Shown one piece after another: positions 10,885 to 19,105 of a stretch of DNA of 64,000 nucleotides. The stretch covers positions 1,614,968 through 1,678,967 of the forward strand of contig NZ_DF968182.1 of NCBI RefSeq assembly GCF_001192835.1, in the 5' to 3' direction. The position numbers were made by a program, and so were the translations under genes. The stretch is from Lentimicrobium saccharophilum. Its GTDB lineage: Bacteria; Bacteroidota; Bacteroidia; Bacteroidales; Lentimicrobiaceae. Below the pieces are notes generated by a model. That model made no database searches. It had not been told where the DNA came from and was given only the letters and a program-made list of their open reading frames with translations. The number at the start of each line of letters is the position of its first letter. Position 1 is the first letter of the stretch.

Positions 10885-11601
10885 ATGCACAAAAACCAAT
10901 ATTCCAACCGGCTGTTTTGCATTATTTTACTTGCTTCTCCGCTGATGTTTATAAGTTGCATCAAAGAAGAAAACAACACACTCAATCACCTCCCGGTAGC
11001 CCGCTATACCGTGAATCCGGCAAGGGGGGAAAACAATACGCAATTTGTATTTGATGCTACGGGTGTCTCCGATGCAGAAGACCTGGCAAGCCAGCTGCAG
11101 ATATGCTGGGACTGGGACAATGACGGGTTTTATGACACGGATTTCACAACAGAAAAGACATCCACCCATCAATATAATGCCACAGGAATTTATTTCCCGC
11201 TGATGCTGGTTCGTGATACAAAGGGCATGAAAGACTCAATCAGGCACATGGTTGTAGTGGTCAGCGATCTGTCAAACCAGCCGCCGGCAATGCCTGCTTA
11301 TATCACCCCGCCAAACTGGCAATCGTGGATGGAACCGGAGGTAATTTTCAAGTGGACATGCAGTGATCCCGAAAACGATGAAATAACCTTTGACCTCTGG
11401 ACCGGCCGCAGCGCTGAGGCCATGTTCCCGGCAGCGACCGGAATTTCGGAATTCAATATGGAGAACGGACGAAAGGTTTATCAAACCACCCACGCAGGAT
11501 TTGAGCTTAAAAAAACCTATTACTGGCAGATTTATGCAAAGGATGTTGCGGGCAATTATACCGCTGGTCCGGTTTGGCGCTTTACAACCCGCCCTGAATA
11601 A
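10885..11601 (+). CDS. Lipoprotein with PKD-like and fibronectin III-like domains
   Basis: 238 residues with a lipoprotein signal peptide (LLASPLMFISC, lipidated Cys near residue 28), so it should be anchored in the periplasm or at the surface. Residues ~42-125 form a PKD-like fold (ARYTVNPARGENNTQFVFDA, WDWDNDGFYDTDF). Residues ~135-238 look like a fibronectin III-type or SusE-like beta-sandwich (PPNWQSWMEPEVIFKWTC, SDPENDEITFDLWTG, YYWQIYAKD, GPVWRFTTRPE). The stop overlaps the start of the next gene (TAATG at 11599-11603), so the two are translationally coupled. The domain pair suggests a binding or scaffold role rather than catalysis. Confidence 0.8.
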   Translation: MHKNQYSNRLFCIILLASPLMFISCIKEENNTLNHLPVARYTVNPARGENNTQFVFDATGVSDAEDLASQLQICWDWDNDGFYDTDFTTEKTSTHQYNATGIYFPLMLVRDTKGMKDSIRHMVVVVSDLSNQPPAMPAYITPPNWQSWMEPEVIFKWTCSDPENDEITFDLWTGRSAEAMFPAATGISEFNMENGRKVYQTTHAGFELKKTYYWQIYAKDVAGNYTAGPVWRFTTRPE

Positions 11602-12935
11602 TGCGGGCAAGGCTATTTTCTTTATTGACCCTATTGATGCTGCTACAGGCGGGATACACTGCCGCAGCAAGGGAATTCACGATCAGTGGTTGTATCGGAG
11701 GAACCGGAAACTCCGGAATTTACCTTTACCGCTTCTACGGAGATCTTGAAATAAAAACCGACTCTGCAAAAACAACTCCCGAAGGATGTTTTACCTTTCA
11801 CTTGAATGATTCCCTGCCTCCGGGCCAATACCGTCTAATATTCAATGGCAACCGATTTCTTGACCTTGTTTTTAATCACGGGGATATCAGTTTCTCTACA
11901 ACCCTGGACCACCTGATCGACAGCATCCGGTTTACCGTTTCCGAAGAAAATGACTTGTATTACAAATACCTGAAATTCAGGTCAAAAAGCAGATACCGTA
12001 TCCGGCAATTGCATAAGCAGCTTAAGTCCTTTCCTGAGGATAACCCACAATACAGGAACACAAGACAGGAAATAATGAGCCTGGTGAAGCAGGAAAATGA
12101 CTTTACCCAAAGGCTGCTCAACGGGCGGGAGAACTATTTTGCAGCAAGGCTGGTTCAGATCGACCGTGAACCCCAACCCGATCCCGCATGGTCGCAGGAG
12201 CTCCGAAACCGTTATGTTTTCAGCCGGTTTCTTGGCTACCTGGATTACAGCGATACCCTGCTGCTCTATACCAATGCCTTCTCAGCCGAGATCATTTCTT
12301 ACCTCTCTGTTGTTACGGCCCTGTGGCCCCAACCCGACAGCACAGCATACGGATTCAGGCTCGCTGCTTTTAACCTGCTGTCAGCCTCAGGCAATTCGGA
12401 GAAAATGTTCGGTTTCATCAAAAGTTATCTTATCCGGGGATTTACCCGTCTGGGTTATATCCGGCTTGCGGAAGAGCTTGACAATACAAGTTACAGGGAT
12501 AATTGCTTTACCGGAGCACTCACGACAGATGCCTCGTTGCACCGGGAAATGTTGACCGGAAAAAAAATTCCTGCATTCAGCAAGTTAAAGGGGTGCACAA
12601 ATCAACAAACGGATGGAAATGACGCCGGCTTACTGATTATTCTTTCAGCTCCCGGTTGTATCTGGGATGAAAATATGAGACACAATGTCATGCAGTCACT
12701 GATACTGTCGCCATACGGCAAATACCGGGCGCTTACCCTGACCGCTGAAGGAACGGACATCATTCCTGTCAACGATAAGGAAAATATTTGCATCCGGGGT
12801 AAAAAGGAATATGCAAAAATCCGCCGCATCGCCGGACATCCCCGGGCTCCCCTGCTGATTGTAACGGATTCCGGAGGAACCATTGAAAAAACCGCCGGTT
12901 CATGGGCTGCACTGTTAAACGGGAGTGAACTATAA
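11601..12935 (+). CDS. Secreted DUF4369-like protein with degenerate thioredoxin-like C-terminus
   Basis: 444 residues with a signal peptide (1 to ~23, AGYTAAA). Residues ~25-110 look like the DUF4369 beta-domain that precedes TlpA/AhpC-type thioredoxin folds in Bacteroidota (REFTISGCIGG, LPPGQYRLIFNG). A helical, charged middle follows (~115-310). Residues ~335-440 resemble a thioredoxin-like fold (LLIILSAPGCIWDENM, then HPRAPLLIVTDSGGTI), but the position expected to be CxxC has GCIWDE with one Cys. It is therefore probably redox-inactive or works differently. It overlaps the upstream lipoprotein gene by one base and overlaps the convergent lutA-type gene by 6 bp. Domain calls are by eye. 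Confidence 0.7.
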   Translation: MRARLFSLLTLLMLLQAGYTAAAREFTISGCIGGTGNSGIYLYRFYGDLEIKTDSAKTTPEGCFTFHLNDSLPPGQYRLIFNGNRFLDLVFNHGDISFSTTLDHLIDSIRFTVSEENDLYYKYLKFRSKSRYRIRQLHKQLKSFPEDNPQYRNTRQEIMSLVKQENDFTQRLLNGRENYFAARLVQIDREPQPDPAWSQELRNRYVFSRFLGYLDYSDTLLLYTNAFSAEIISYLSVVTALWPQPDSTAYGFRLAAFNLLSASGNSEKMFGFIKSYLIRGFTRLGYIRLAEELDNTSYRDNCFTGALTTDASLHREMLTGKKIPAFSKLKGCTNQQTDGNDAGLLIILSAPGCIWDENMRHNVMQSLILSPYGKYRALTLTAEGTDIIPVNDKENICIRGKKEYAKIRRIAGHPRAPLLIVTDSGGTIEKTAGSWAALLNGSEL

Positions 12936-13655
12936 TTCCCAGCCAGAAGCCAGAATATCCACGATGTGAATGGTTTTAAGCGGAATATTGTGTTTGCTGA
13001 TATACCCTTGCATGTGCATGAGGCAGGAACTGTCGGTGGATACAATGTATTCAGCCCCGGTCTTAAGTGCCATTTCAACCTTATGAGCAGCCATAGCAGT
13101 TGAAACGGGTTCATTTTTGACAGAAAACATACCGCCAAACCCGCAACAGGTCTCCTTATCCTCCATTTCAACCAGTTTCAGCCCGCGTACATGCCTGAGC
13201 AGGATTCCCGGCTCATCCTTAAGACCGTATTCCCGGAGAGAAGCACAACTGCTGTGCCAGGTAACGACATGATTAAAGGTGGCACCGGTATCTTTTACAT
13301 TCAGAATATTAACAAGAAAATCCGTGATTTCATAGATATTCTTTTTCAGGGTACGGTATTCATTATGCAGGGCAGAATTGTAAAACATTTCGTCATAATA
13401 ATTCCTCACCATACCCACACAGGAAGCTGAAGGGGCTACAACATGACTGCAATCCTTAAAATCACGGATAAACTTCTCACCCATAGCCTTTGCATGATCC
13501 CAAAACCCGCTGTTGAAGGCGATCTGACCGCAACAGGTCTGATTCTTGTTATATCGGACTGTAACTCCGGCCTTTTCAAGCACTTTTACCATGCTGAAAC
13601 CTGTCTCGGGGTAAAACTGATCAATAAAGCAGGGTATAAATATATCTACAACCAT
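12930..13655 (-). CDS. lutA: LutA/YkgE-type (Fe-S) oxidoreductase subunit
   Basis: 241 residues, close to the usual ~240 for LutA. It has two CCG-type cysteine domains: an N-terminal VDIFIPCFIDQFYP followed by TCCGQIAFNSG (~residues 40-50), and a C-terminal half with WHSSCASLREYG and ETCCGFGGMFSVK (~165-177). These ligate the iron-sulfur cluster in the heterodisulfide-reductase/glycolate-oxidase GlpC-like superfamily. LutA works with LutB and LutC in L-lactate oxidation. No lutB is in the window; a LUD-domain gene lies 5.7 kb away (19321). A minus-strand TAGGTTTG box lies 21 nt before the ATG and is divergent from the beta-lactamase gene. The substrate is not provable from sequence. Confidence 0.85.
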   Translation of the reverse strand: MVVDIFIPCFIDQFYPETGFSMVKVLEKAGVTVRYNKNQTCCGQIAFNSGFWDHAKAMGEKFIRDFKDCSHVVAPSASCVGMVRNYYDEMFYNSALHNEYRTLKKNIYEITDFLVNILNVKDTGATFNHVVTWHSSCASLREYGLKDEPGILLRHVRGLKLVEMEDKETCCGFGGMFSVKNEPVSTAMAAHKVEMALKTGAEYIVSTDSSCLMHMQGYISKHNIPLKTIHIVDILASGWEL

Positions 13656-13675
13656 AGTGTAGCGAAAAATTTTAA

Positions 13676-13694
13676 CAAACCTACGCTATATTTG
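13676..13694. promoter_or_regulatory. Back-to-back divergent promoter boxes between lutA and the beta-lactamase gene
   Basis: The plus strand reads CAAACCTA (13676-13683), a minus-strand TAGGTTTG, then three bases, then TATATTTG (13687-13694). Both fit TAnnTTTG and face outward: one toward lutA (ATG 13655) and one toward the beta-lactamase gene (ATG 13786). The close spacing means their upstream elements would overlap. Confidence 0.45.
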
Positions 13695-13785
13695 CGGAAG
13701 AAACAACCGGTAAGGAAAAAACCGCTTACTTTTTCTGATTTTTGAACGCTTTAGCTACTGCATTGATAAATTGATAACAAAAGGC

Positions 13786-14601
13786 ATGAAACCTGGTTTT
13801 ATTTGTTCGATAATTCTGCTAATCAGCCTTCTGACAGGGATGGCAATAAAGGCACAGGAGGCCTCAACGCCCGATCCGTCTTCATGGGATACCATTTTTT
13901 CAAAACATCAGGTTAACGGCACCTTTGTATTATATTCTGCTGCAAGGGACAAATACTACACATGGAACAAAAAAAGGGCTGACACCAGGTATCTGCCGGC
14001 ATCCACCTTCAAGATTCCGAACACCCTGATCGGATTTCAGACAGGAGCCATCAGGAGTGCGGATGAAGTCTTCGAATGGAACGGCACGGACTATGGTTAT
14101 GATGCATGGAACCGCGACCTTAGCATCAGGGAAGCATTCAGATTATCCGCAGTATGGGTCTACCAGGAAGTTGCCCGTCGTGTTGGCAGGGAAGCGATGG
14201 ATTCACTTTTGCAAATCTGCAGATATGGTAACATGAAGACCGGACCTTTTATCGACAGCTTCTGGCTCGATGGGGATGTGGCCATCTCGGCCAACGAACA
14301 GATTGGATTCCTCAATAAGCTATGGAGCCGTCAATTGCCATTTGACAAAAATTATCAGCAATTGGTTACCGGGATCATGCTTGCCGAAACATCCGGAAAC
14401 CGAAGATTATATGCAAAAACAGGCTGGGCAGCCCGCATACAAAAACAAGTCGGGTGGTATGTTGGGGTCGTTGAAACGCCTGAAGAAATCTGGATCTTTG
14501 CGCTGAACATCGATATCAGGCAGACGGCTGATCTGGACGCCCGCGTAACCATCAGCAGAACGATACTCGACAAAGAAGGTATCTTTCCCTGGCCAGGATA
14601 A
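13786..14601 (+). CDS. Class D (OXA-type) beta-lactamase
   Basis: 271 residues, the normal class D length. I chose the ATG at 13786 because the next frame upstream needs a TTG and this start gives a clean signal peptide (MKPGFICSIILLISLLTG, cut near KAQ). All class D motifs are in the right order and spacing: S73-T-F-K76 (nucleophile and carboxylated Lys), S121-A-V123, Y147-G-N149, W160 and K211-T-G213-W. The predicted product is a periplasmic serine beta-lactamase that hydrolyses penicillins; its spectrum cannot be told. BlaR/MecR-type receptor repeats and TM segments are absent, so it is not a sensor. The stop abuts the convergent aroA stop. No mobile element is near, which suggests a resident gene. 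Confidence 0.92.
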   Translation: MKPGFICSIILLISLLTGMAIKAQEASTPDPSSWDTIFSKHQVNGTFVLYSAARDKYYTWNKKRADTRYLPASTFKIPNTLIGFQTGAIRSADEVFEWNGTDYGYDAWNRDLSIREAFRLSAVWVYQEVARRVGREAMDSLLQICRYGNMKTGPFIDSFWLDGDVAISANEQIGFLNKLWSRQLPFDKNYQQLVTGIMLAETSGNRRLYAKTGWAARIQKQVGWYVGVVETPEEIWIFALNIDIRQTADLDARVTISRTILDKEGIFPWPG

Positions 14602-15834
14602 TCAATCGGACTCCAGTGTAAATCCGGCGCTTTTAAGGTGATCCCAGAATGCCGGATAAGACTTGGAAACCACCCCGGGGCAGTCGATCACAACCGGACC
14701 GGCCTGCACGCTCAGCATTGCAAAAGCCATGGCGATACGATGGTCGGCATGTGATGATATCACATCCGGCTCCTTAGCGTCCCTTCCGGGTAACAGCACC
14801 ATCCGTTCCCGCGCAGGAGAGTATGCATGGTATCCCATGCGTGCAAGGCCTTCAAGCATTGCTTCAATCCTGTCGCTCTCCTTAATGCGCAGGGTCGAGA
14901 GCCCGGAAAATTCCGCCCGGCAACCTTTCCCGGCACAGGCGGCCACCATGGCAGGGAACAGATCAGGAGTTCCGGTAAAGTCGATGTTGATTTTCGCTGT
15001 GCCGCCCGGCTGATGCTGCAGGATGAGTTTATCTCCGCTCCAGCGTGAGTTCACCCCGGCATTCCTGAACATATCTTCCACCACCCGGTCGCCCTGGGCC
15101 GAACCGGGCCTCAGACCCAAAAATGTGATGTTGCTCCCGGGTTTCATTGCCACAAGGGCATACCAGAAGGCCGCAGCCGACCAGTCAGCCTCAATGCCTG
15201 GATTAACAAGCTGATATACTCCTGGATGAATACGGATGAAAGGCAGGTCTGTCTCAACATTGATGCCATGTTCCCTCATAAGCCCGGCGGTAAGCTGAAT
15301 ATACGGCAGCGAAACGGTTTCACCATCAAGTATCAGTTCAAGGCCTTGTTTCATGGAGGGGGCAATCATCATCAGGGCCGAAACAAACTGGCTGCTGACG
15401 GAAGAATCGATCCTGATGCTGCCTCCCTTCAGACTGCCACCGCTTATTTTTATCGGAGGAAAGCCATGGTTGCCCTGATACTCTATGATGACGCCAAGTT
15501 TTGCGAGGGCGTCCACCAGCGGCCCGACCGGACGCTGCAGCATGCGTGGTGATCCGGTAAGCAGGCGGGTTCCTGAAGTTACCGCCATCAGTGCAGACAT
15601 AAACCTGAAAACAGTGCCGGCATCACCTGCATTAAATTCATTGCTGCCGGGCAGTGTAATCAGCTGCCGGATCAGTGTATGCATGATCCTGGTGTCATCG
15701 CAATCCGGCTCTTCACCATAAATGCTGCCGTCTGCGAGAAAACGGATAACCATTAGCCTGTTGGCTATACTTTTCGACAGAGGGAGTTTAACCGTAAGAG
15801 GCCGGACGACTTCCGGCGGAATAATCCGTAGCAT
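14602..15834 (-). CDS. aroA: 3-phosphoshikimate 1-carboxyvinyltransferase (EPSP synthase)
   Basis: 410 residues. It transfers the enolpyruvyl group of PEP to shikimate-3-phosphate, step six of the shikimate pathway, in the cytoplasm. Visible motifs are LPLSKSIANRLM (Lys21, Ser22, Arg26 for substrate binding), NAGDAGTVFRFM, QRPVGPLVDAL, the Asp-containing DFTGTPDLFPAM, LRIKESDRIEAM and SHADHRIAMA. It is slightly shorter than the ~427 residues of the E. coli enzyme, as is common in Bacteroidota. It lies 13 bp downstream of aroB, a clear two-gene operon, and ends directly against the convergent beta-lactamase gene. Confidence 0.95.
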   Translation of the reverse strand: MLRIIPPEVVRPLTVKLPLSKSIANRLMVIRFLADGSIYGEEPDCDDTRIMHTLIRQLITLPGSNEFNAGDAGTVFRFMSALMAVTSGTRLLTGSPRMLQRPVGPLVDALAKLGVIIEYQGNHGFPPIKISGGSLKGGSIRIDSSVSSQFVSALMMIAPSMKQGLELILDGETVSLPYIQLTAGLMREHGINVETDLPFIRIHPGVYQLVNPGIEADWSAAAFWYALVAMKPGSNITFLGLRPGSAQGDRVVEDMFRNAGVNSRWSGDKLILQHQPGGTAKINIDFTGTPDLFPAMVAACAGKGCRAEFSGLSTLRIKESDRIEAMLEGLARMGYHAYSPARERMVLLPGRDAKEPDVISSHADHRIAMAFAMLSVQAGPVVIDCPGVVSKSYPAFWDHLKSAGFTLESD

Positions 15835-15847
15835 CCGGCAAAAAAAA

Positions 15848-16948
15848 TTATTCTGTTAGCCGCCCGAAATCGGTGAAACGGAAAAGACTTTCCCGGATGA
15901 TTGCCGGCTCGCACTGCTGACCTTCCACCGCATGCCCTATATTACGGAGCAGGGTCAGCATAGTCCGTCCTTTCTGGTTTTTCTTATCGTAATTGGTAAT
16001 CTCTACCAGTTCATCGATGGCGGTTGTCGGAATTTTATAATGGTTGAAGTTCAGGAGGATCTGCCGTACCAGTTCATCGCGGTCAGAATGACTTAATCCG
16101 GCAATACGATATGAAATATATGCTTCGCAGATCATCCCCATGGCAATTGCTTCACCATGGGTAAGCGGGGATTTATCGTTGCGCAATGACCAGGTTTCAA
16201 AAGCATGCCCGAGGGTGTGTCCGAAGTTAAGCAACCGGCGCGAGCCCTGTTCAAGGGGGTCAGCGTTTACAATTTCTGCTTTGATCCTGATTGCTTCAAG
16301 AATCTGATCATCCCAACTTGAAACCACGGCCATGGGAATCCTGATCAGCCTTTTCCAGAAATCCGCATCAGCGATCAGGGCATGTTTAATCATCTCGGCA
16401 TAACCGGATAATAACTGACGGTGCGGCAGCGTGCTCAGAAAGCCAGACCATACATAAACGGCAGCAGGAGGTGCAAAGAGCCCGATCTGATTTTTCAGGG
16501 AATAAAGATCTACCCCGGTTTTTCCTCCCAGTGAAGCATCTATCATTGACATCAGGGTGGTAGGAATATTTACATATTCCATTCCCCTGTGAAAAACGGA
16601 TGCCGCAAAGCCTCCGAGATCACTTACCATGCCGCCGCCAAGATTTATCAGCAACGATTTTCTGTTAGCCCCTGCAACAGCCATCTGATTCCACACCTGC
16701 TCGCAGGTCGCAAGGGTTTTGTGATCCTCTCCGGCCGGAATTACAATTTTGTAAGCCCTTTCCATCTGAGGTACCATGCCGGCAAGCAACGGATAGCAAT
16801 GCTTGTCCGTATTTTCATCGGCAAGGATAAAAACAGATTCCTTGTTCACGAAAAGCGTTGTCAGGTTGTAACGCAACTCTTCAAGGGCCGATGGTCCGAC
16901 ATATACCGGACTGCCTGCAATCTTAAATGTCTGCATCTTCTTTGCCAT
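15848..16948 (-). CDS. aroB: 3-dehydroquinate synthase
   Basis: 366 residues from the ATG at 16948 (MAKKMQTF); a second ATG at 16936 is possible and an upstream frame needs TTG. The enzyme converts DAHP to 3-dehydroquinate, using NAD and a divalent metal. The NAD-binding and active-site stretch reads NLGGGMVSDLGGFAASVFHRG, then IPTTLMSMIDASLGGKTGVD. The metal-ligand region LLNFGHTLGHAFE and HGEAIAMGM is complete. First gene of the aroB-aroA operon. A minus-strand TATGTTTG box at 16960-16953 is so close to the ATG that the message would be nearly leaderless or start at the second ATG. Confidence 0.95.
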   Translation of the reverse strand: MAKKMQTFKIAGSPVYVGPSALEELRYNLTTLFVNKESVFILADENTDKHCYPLLAGMVPQMERAYKIVIPAGEDHKTLATCEQVWNQMAVAGANRKSLLINLGGGMVSDLGGFAASVFHRGMEYVNIPTTLMSMIDASLGGKTGVDLYSLKNQIGLFAPPAAVYVWSGFLSTLPHRQLLSGYAEMIKHALIADADFWKRLIRIPMAVVSSWDDQILEAIRIKAEIVNADPLEQGSRRLLNFGHTLGHAFETWSLRNDKSPLTHGEAIAMGMICEAYISYRIAGLSHSDRDELVRQILLNFNHYKIPTTAIDELVEITNYDKKNQKGRTMLTLLRNIGHAVEGQQCEPAIIRESLFRFTDFGRLTE

Positions 16949-16952
16949 AATG

Positions 16953-16960
16953 CAAACATA
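16953..16960 (-). promoter_or_regulatory. Candidate -7 box (TATGTTTG) for aroB-aroA
   Basis: TATGTTTG on the minus strand fits TAnnTTTG and ends 4 bases before the aroB ATG at 16948. Transcription would start about at the start codon, leaving little or no leader. Confidence 0.35.
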
Positions 16961-16966
16961 CAGCAA

Positions 16967-17306
16967 CTTTGCTGAAATTACCAGAAAAAATCACAATTGA
17001 CCGTTAAAAATGATGAATGACCAAACCAAATTTCTGTAAAGTAAAATTCATGATTATACAATCCATTTTCTCCCTGCGCACTTCCAACGTATCAGGCACG
17101 CCTGAATTGCGGTAGCAGACTTATTTTACATCTCATTATCAAATAGTTAATCTATTGTCAATGGCAGTTTCCTGAAATCAGGGCCGGTTTTGTGATATCA
17201 TTAACCTTGCAGATATTTAATTTTTAATTTTTTCAAATTTTCCGGCACTTTTTATCGGGTCAATTAAGTATTTTTGAAAATCAATATTACGGGGCTGCCA
17301 TCAAAT
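16967..17306. other. AT-rich divergent intergenic region between aroB and proline dehydrogenase
   Basis: No gene is seen. A perfect short dyad TCAGGC-ac-GCCTGA (17092-17105) could be an operator. A plus-strand TATTTTTG box (17269-17276) fits the Bacteroidota -7 element, about 30 nt before the proline dehydrogenase ATG at 17307. A long T/A run (~17218-17240) precedes it. Confidence 0.35.
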
Positions 17307-18479
17307 ATGGAATTAAACTTTAACAACACTGAAACAGCTTTTAAAAGCAAGACAAACAGGGACCTCAAGCGTGCCCTTTGGCTCTTCAGGTCGCTGGCCA
17401 GCCCCCGGCTGGTCAGAATCGCCACCTGGATGACCAACACGGCTCTCAGGCTGAAGGTCCCTGTAAACTGGCTGATCAAACCGACCATCTACCGTCATTT
17501 TGTGGGCGGGGAAACCCTTGAAGAATGTGCAGGAACGGTCGCCCGGCATAAAGAATTTAACGTCTGCTCTATATTGGACTATTCCGTTGAAGGCAGCCAC
17601 GATGAAAAAAGCATGCAGGAAACCCTGCTCGAAACCCTTAAATCAATCAGAAACGCCGCCGGAGAAACGGGCATCCCCTTCGCTGTTTTCAAACCAACCG
17701 CATTCGCCGTTCCTGAATTGTTCAACAATGCAGAACCCGGCCGCCCTCTTGAGGGACAAATGGAAAATGAATACTACCGCTTCCGTTCAAGGGTAAACGT
17801 GCTGTGCAACGAAGCCTTTAAACTTGACGTTCCGCTGATGATTGATGCGGAAGACAGCTGGTATCAGCACCTGGTTGACGATACAACCGAGGAAATGATG
17901 CGTCGTTATAACCGGGAGAAGGCGATTGTTTTCAACACCCTGCAGATGTACCGCCATGACCGGATACAGTTTTTAAAGGACAGCATTGCCAACGCAAGGG
18001 AGGGTAATTATTTTCTCGGGGTAAAACTGGTCAGGGGGGCCTATATGGAGAAGGAACGCGAAAGGGCAAAAGCAAAAGGTTACCCCTCTCCTATACACCC
18101 TGACAAAGCCGCCACCGATGCCGCATTCGACGAAGCTATCAGAATCTCACTCGACAACAGCGATATCGTCAGCGTGTTCTGTGGCTCGCACAACGAAACC
18201 AGCAACCTGCTGATGGCTCAGGAAATCCTTAAAAGGGAGCTCCCCGTGAACGACAACCGTTTCTGGTTTGCTCAGCTCTATGGCATGAGTGACCACATCA
18301 GTTTCAACCTGGCAAACAGCGGATTCAATGTGGCAAAATATGTTCCTTATGGCCCTGTGAAAAATGTAATGCCATACCTTTTCAGGAGGGCCGAAGAAAA
18401 TACCAGCATCGCCGGACAAACCAGCCGGGAGCTGAGGCTGTTGAAAACTGAAATCGGGCGAAGGAATTCAACCCGGTAA
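17307..18479 (+). CDS. Proline dehydrogenase (FAD-dependent)
   Basis: 390 residues from the ATG at 17307; an in-frame TTG upstream would overlap the promoter box. It oxidises L-proline to pyrroline-5-carboxylate, giving electrons to FAD and quinone, likely at the inner membrane face. PRODH-family TIM-barrel motifs are visible: PLMIDAEDSWYQ, FLGVKLVRGAYMEKERERA, CGSHNETS, FAQLYGMSDHISF and YVPYGPVKNVMPYLFRRAEEN, the last being the FAD/substrate signature. It is a stand-alone enzyme and not a PutA fusion; no P5C dehydrogenase gene is near. A weak hairpin follows the gene (18485-18499). Confidence 0.92.
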   Translation: MELNFNNTETAFKSKTNRDLKRALWLFRSLASPRLVRIATWMTNTALRLKVPVNWLIKPTIYRHFVGGETLEECAGTVARHKEFNVCSILDYSVEGSHDEKSMQETLLETLKSIRNAAGETGIPFAVFKPTAFAVPELFNNAEPGRPLEGQMENEYYRFRSRVNVLCNEAFKLDVPLMIDAEDSWYQHLVDDTTEEMMRRYNREKAIVFNTLQMYRHDRIQFLKDSIANAREGNYFLGVKLVRGAYMEKERERAKAKGYPSPIHPDKAATDAAFDEAIRISLDNSDIVSVFCGSHNETSNLLMAQEILKRELPVNDNRFWFAQLYGMSDHISFNLANSGFNVAKYVPYGPVKNVMPYLFRRAEENTSIAGQTSRELRLLKTEIGRRNSTR

Positions 18480-18484
18480 CCATC

Positions 18485-18516
18485 ACCGGTTTCACCGGTT
18501 CATCCTCTCTTTTTAC
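18485..18516 (+). terminator. Weak hairpin with T-rich tail after proline dehydrogenase
   Basis: ACCGGT-ttc-ACCGGT (18485-18499) forms a 6-bp stem and a T-rich stretch (tctcttttt) follows within ~8 bases. It is a possible intrinsic terminator, but the spacing is not ideal. Confidence 0.35.
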
Positions 18517-18578
18517 TGACCCGCACACCATTTTTCCGCTTTCACCGATTTCGTGAGTGCTGTCCCCCGACAACCCCA

Positions 18579-18586
18579 TATTTTTG
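18579..18586 (+). promoter_or_regulatory. Candidate -7 box (TATTTTTG) before a 24-codon frame
   Basis: TATTTTTG fits TAnnTTTG and lies 31 bases before an ATG that opens a short hydrophobic reading frame. Confidence 0.3.
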
Positions 18587-18616
18587 TGGCTGTAACCAAT
18601 TATAATACCGGAAGCC

Positions 18617-18691
18617 ATGAAAAAATTACACACCTGGACATCCATCGCAATCATCATCGCCACTGCATTAATAGCTGCTTTCCTGATGTAA
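18617..18691 (+). CDS. Possible 24-residue membrane peptide
   Basis: ATG at 18617, TAA at 18689-18691. The peptide starts MKKLHTWTS and continues with a single hydrophobic helix (IAIIIATALIAAFLM), the layout of a single-pass small membrane protein with a positive N-terminus inside. A -7-like box lies 31 nt upstream. No homologue is known to me, and short hydrophobic frames can arise by chance. Confidence 0.35.
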   Translation: MKKLHTWTSIAIIIATALIAAFLM

Positions 18692-18724
18692 TAAGTCCTG
18701 AAATTATCTGGCCGGCAGGCCGGA

Positions 18725-18740
18725 GTTAACCGTGGTTAAC
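18725..18740. promoter_or_regulatory. Operator-like dyad GTTAACC-gt-GGTTAAC
   Basis: Two perfect 7-bp inverted arms are separated by two bases, ~125 bp upstream of the 63-residue gene. The symmetry and size fit a binding site for a dimeric regulator; the regulator is unknown. Confidence 0.3.
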
Positions 18741-18866
18741 CTGCTGATTGATTCAAATACTAAAAAATTGTTAAACACGCCCTGTCAATAAAACAAGCCA
18801 GACGATTCGTGCGTTACAGTATCTGAAACTACTGAAACACCAAGTCTCACCTAAAACTACTGTGCC

Positions 18867-19058
18867 ATGCTGGAATATTCAAAAACCATCCTTCAAAAGG
18901 TCAGTTTCAACAGGGATCTGTTTAAGAAAGAACTGTACAAGGCAATCAGATTCCTTAAACGGGAAGAGATTGTTCTGCTGCAGATATGGTGTATGGTCAG
19001 TTTTAACGACAAATATGCCGATATCATCCGGGAGGTTTTCCGGAATATCGCACGCTAG
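18867..19058 (+). CDS. Small conserved-type helical protein, 63 residues
   Basis: 63 residues beginning MLEYSKTILQKVSF, rich in Lys, Glu and Leu, without signal peptide or cysteine pair, predicted cytoplasmic and alpha-helical (FLKREEIVLLQIWCMVSF, ADIIREVFRNIAR). It resembles short uncharacterised proteins found next to housekeeping genes in Bacteroidota (recalled family resemblance, not a search). A strong terminator 20 bp after the stop and a 160-bp empty upstream region make it a single-gene unit, which supports it being real. Function unknown. Confidence 0.65.
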   Translation: MLEYSKTILQKVSFNRDLFKKELYKAIRFLKREEIVLLQIWCMVSFNDKYADIIREVFRNIAR

Positions 19059-19078
19059 CATTCAACCACAAATACATG

Positions 19079-19105
19079 AAACCGGCAGATCCGCCGGTTT
19101 TTTAT
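19079..19105 (+). terminator. Intrinsic terminator after the 63-residue gene
   Basis: AAACCGGC (19079-19086), a 6-nt loop, then GCCGGTTT (19093-19100) running into six T residues: a perfect 8-bp GC-rich stem with a U tract, 20 bp downstream of the stop at 19058. Confidence 0.85.

Noticed and set aside
13676-14601. Mobile resistance cassette for the beta-lactamase
   Set aside because: No integrase, IS ends, attC-like site or direct repeats flank it; neighbours are housekeeping genes with tight spacing.
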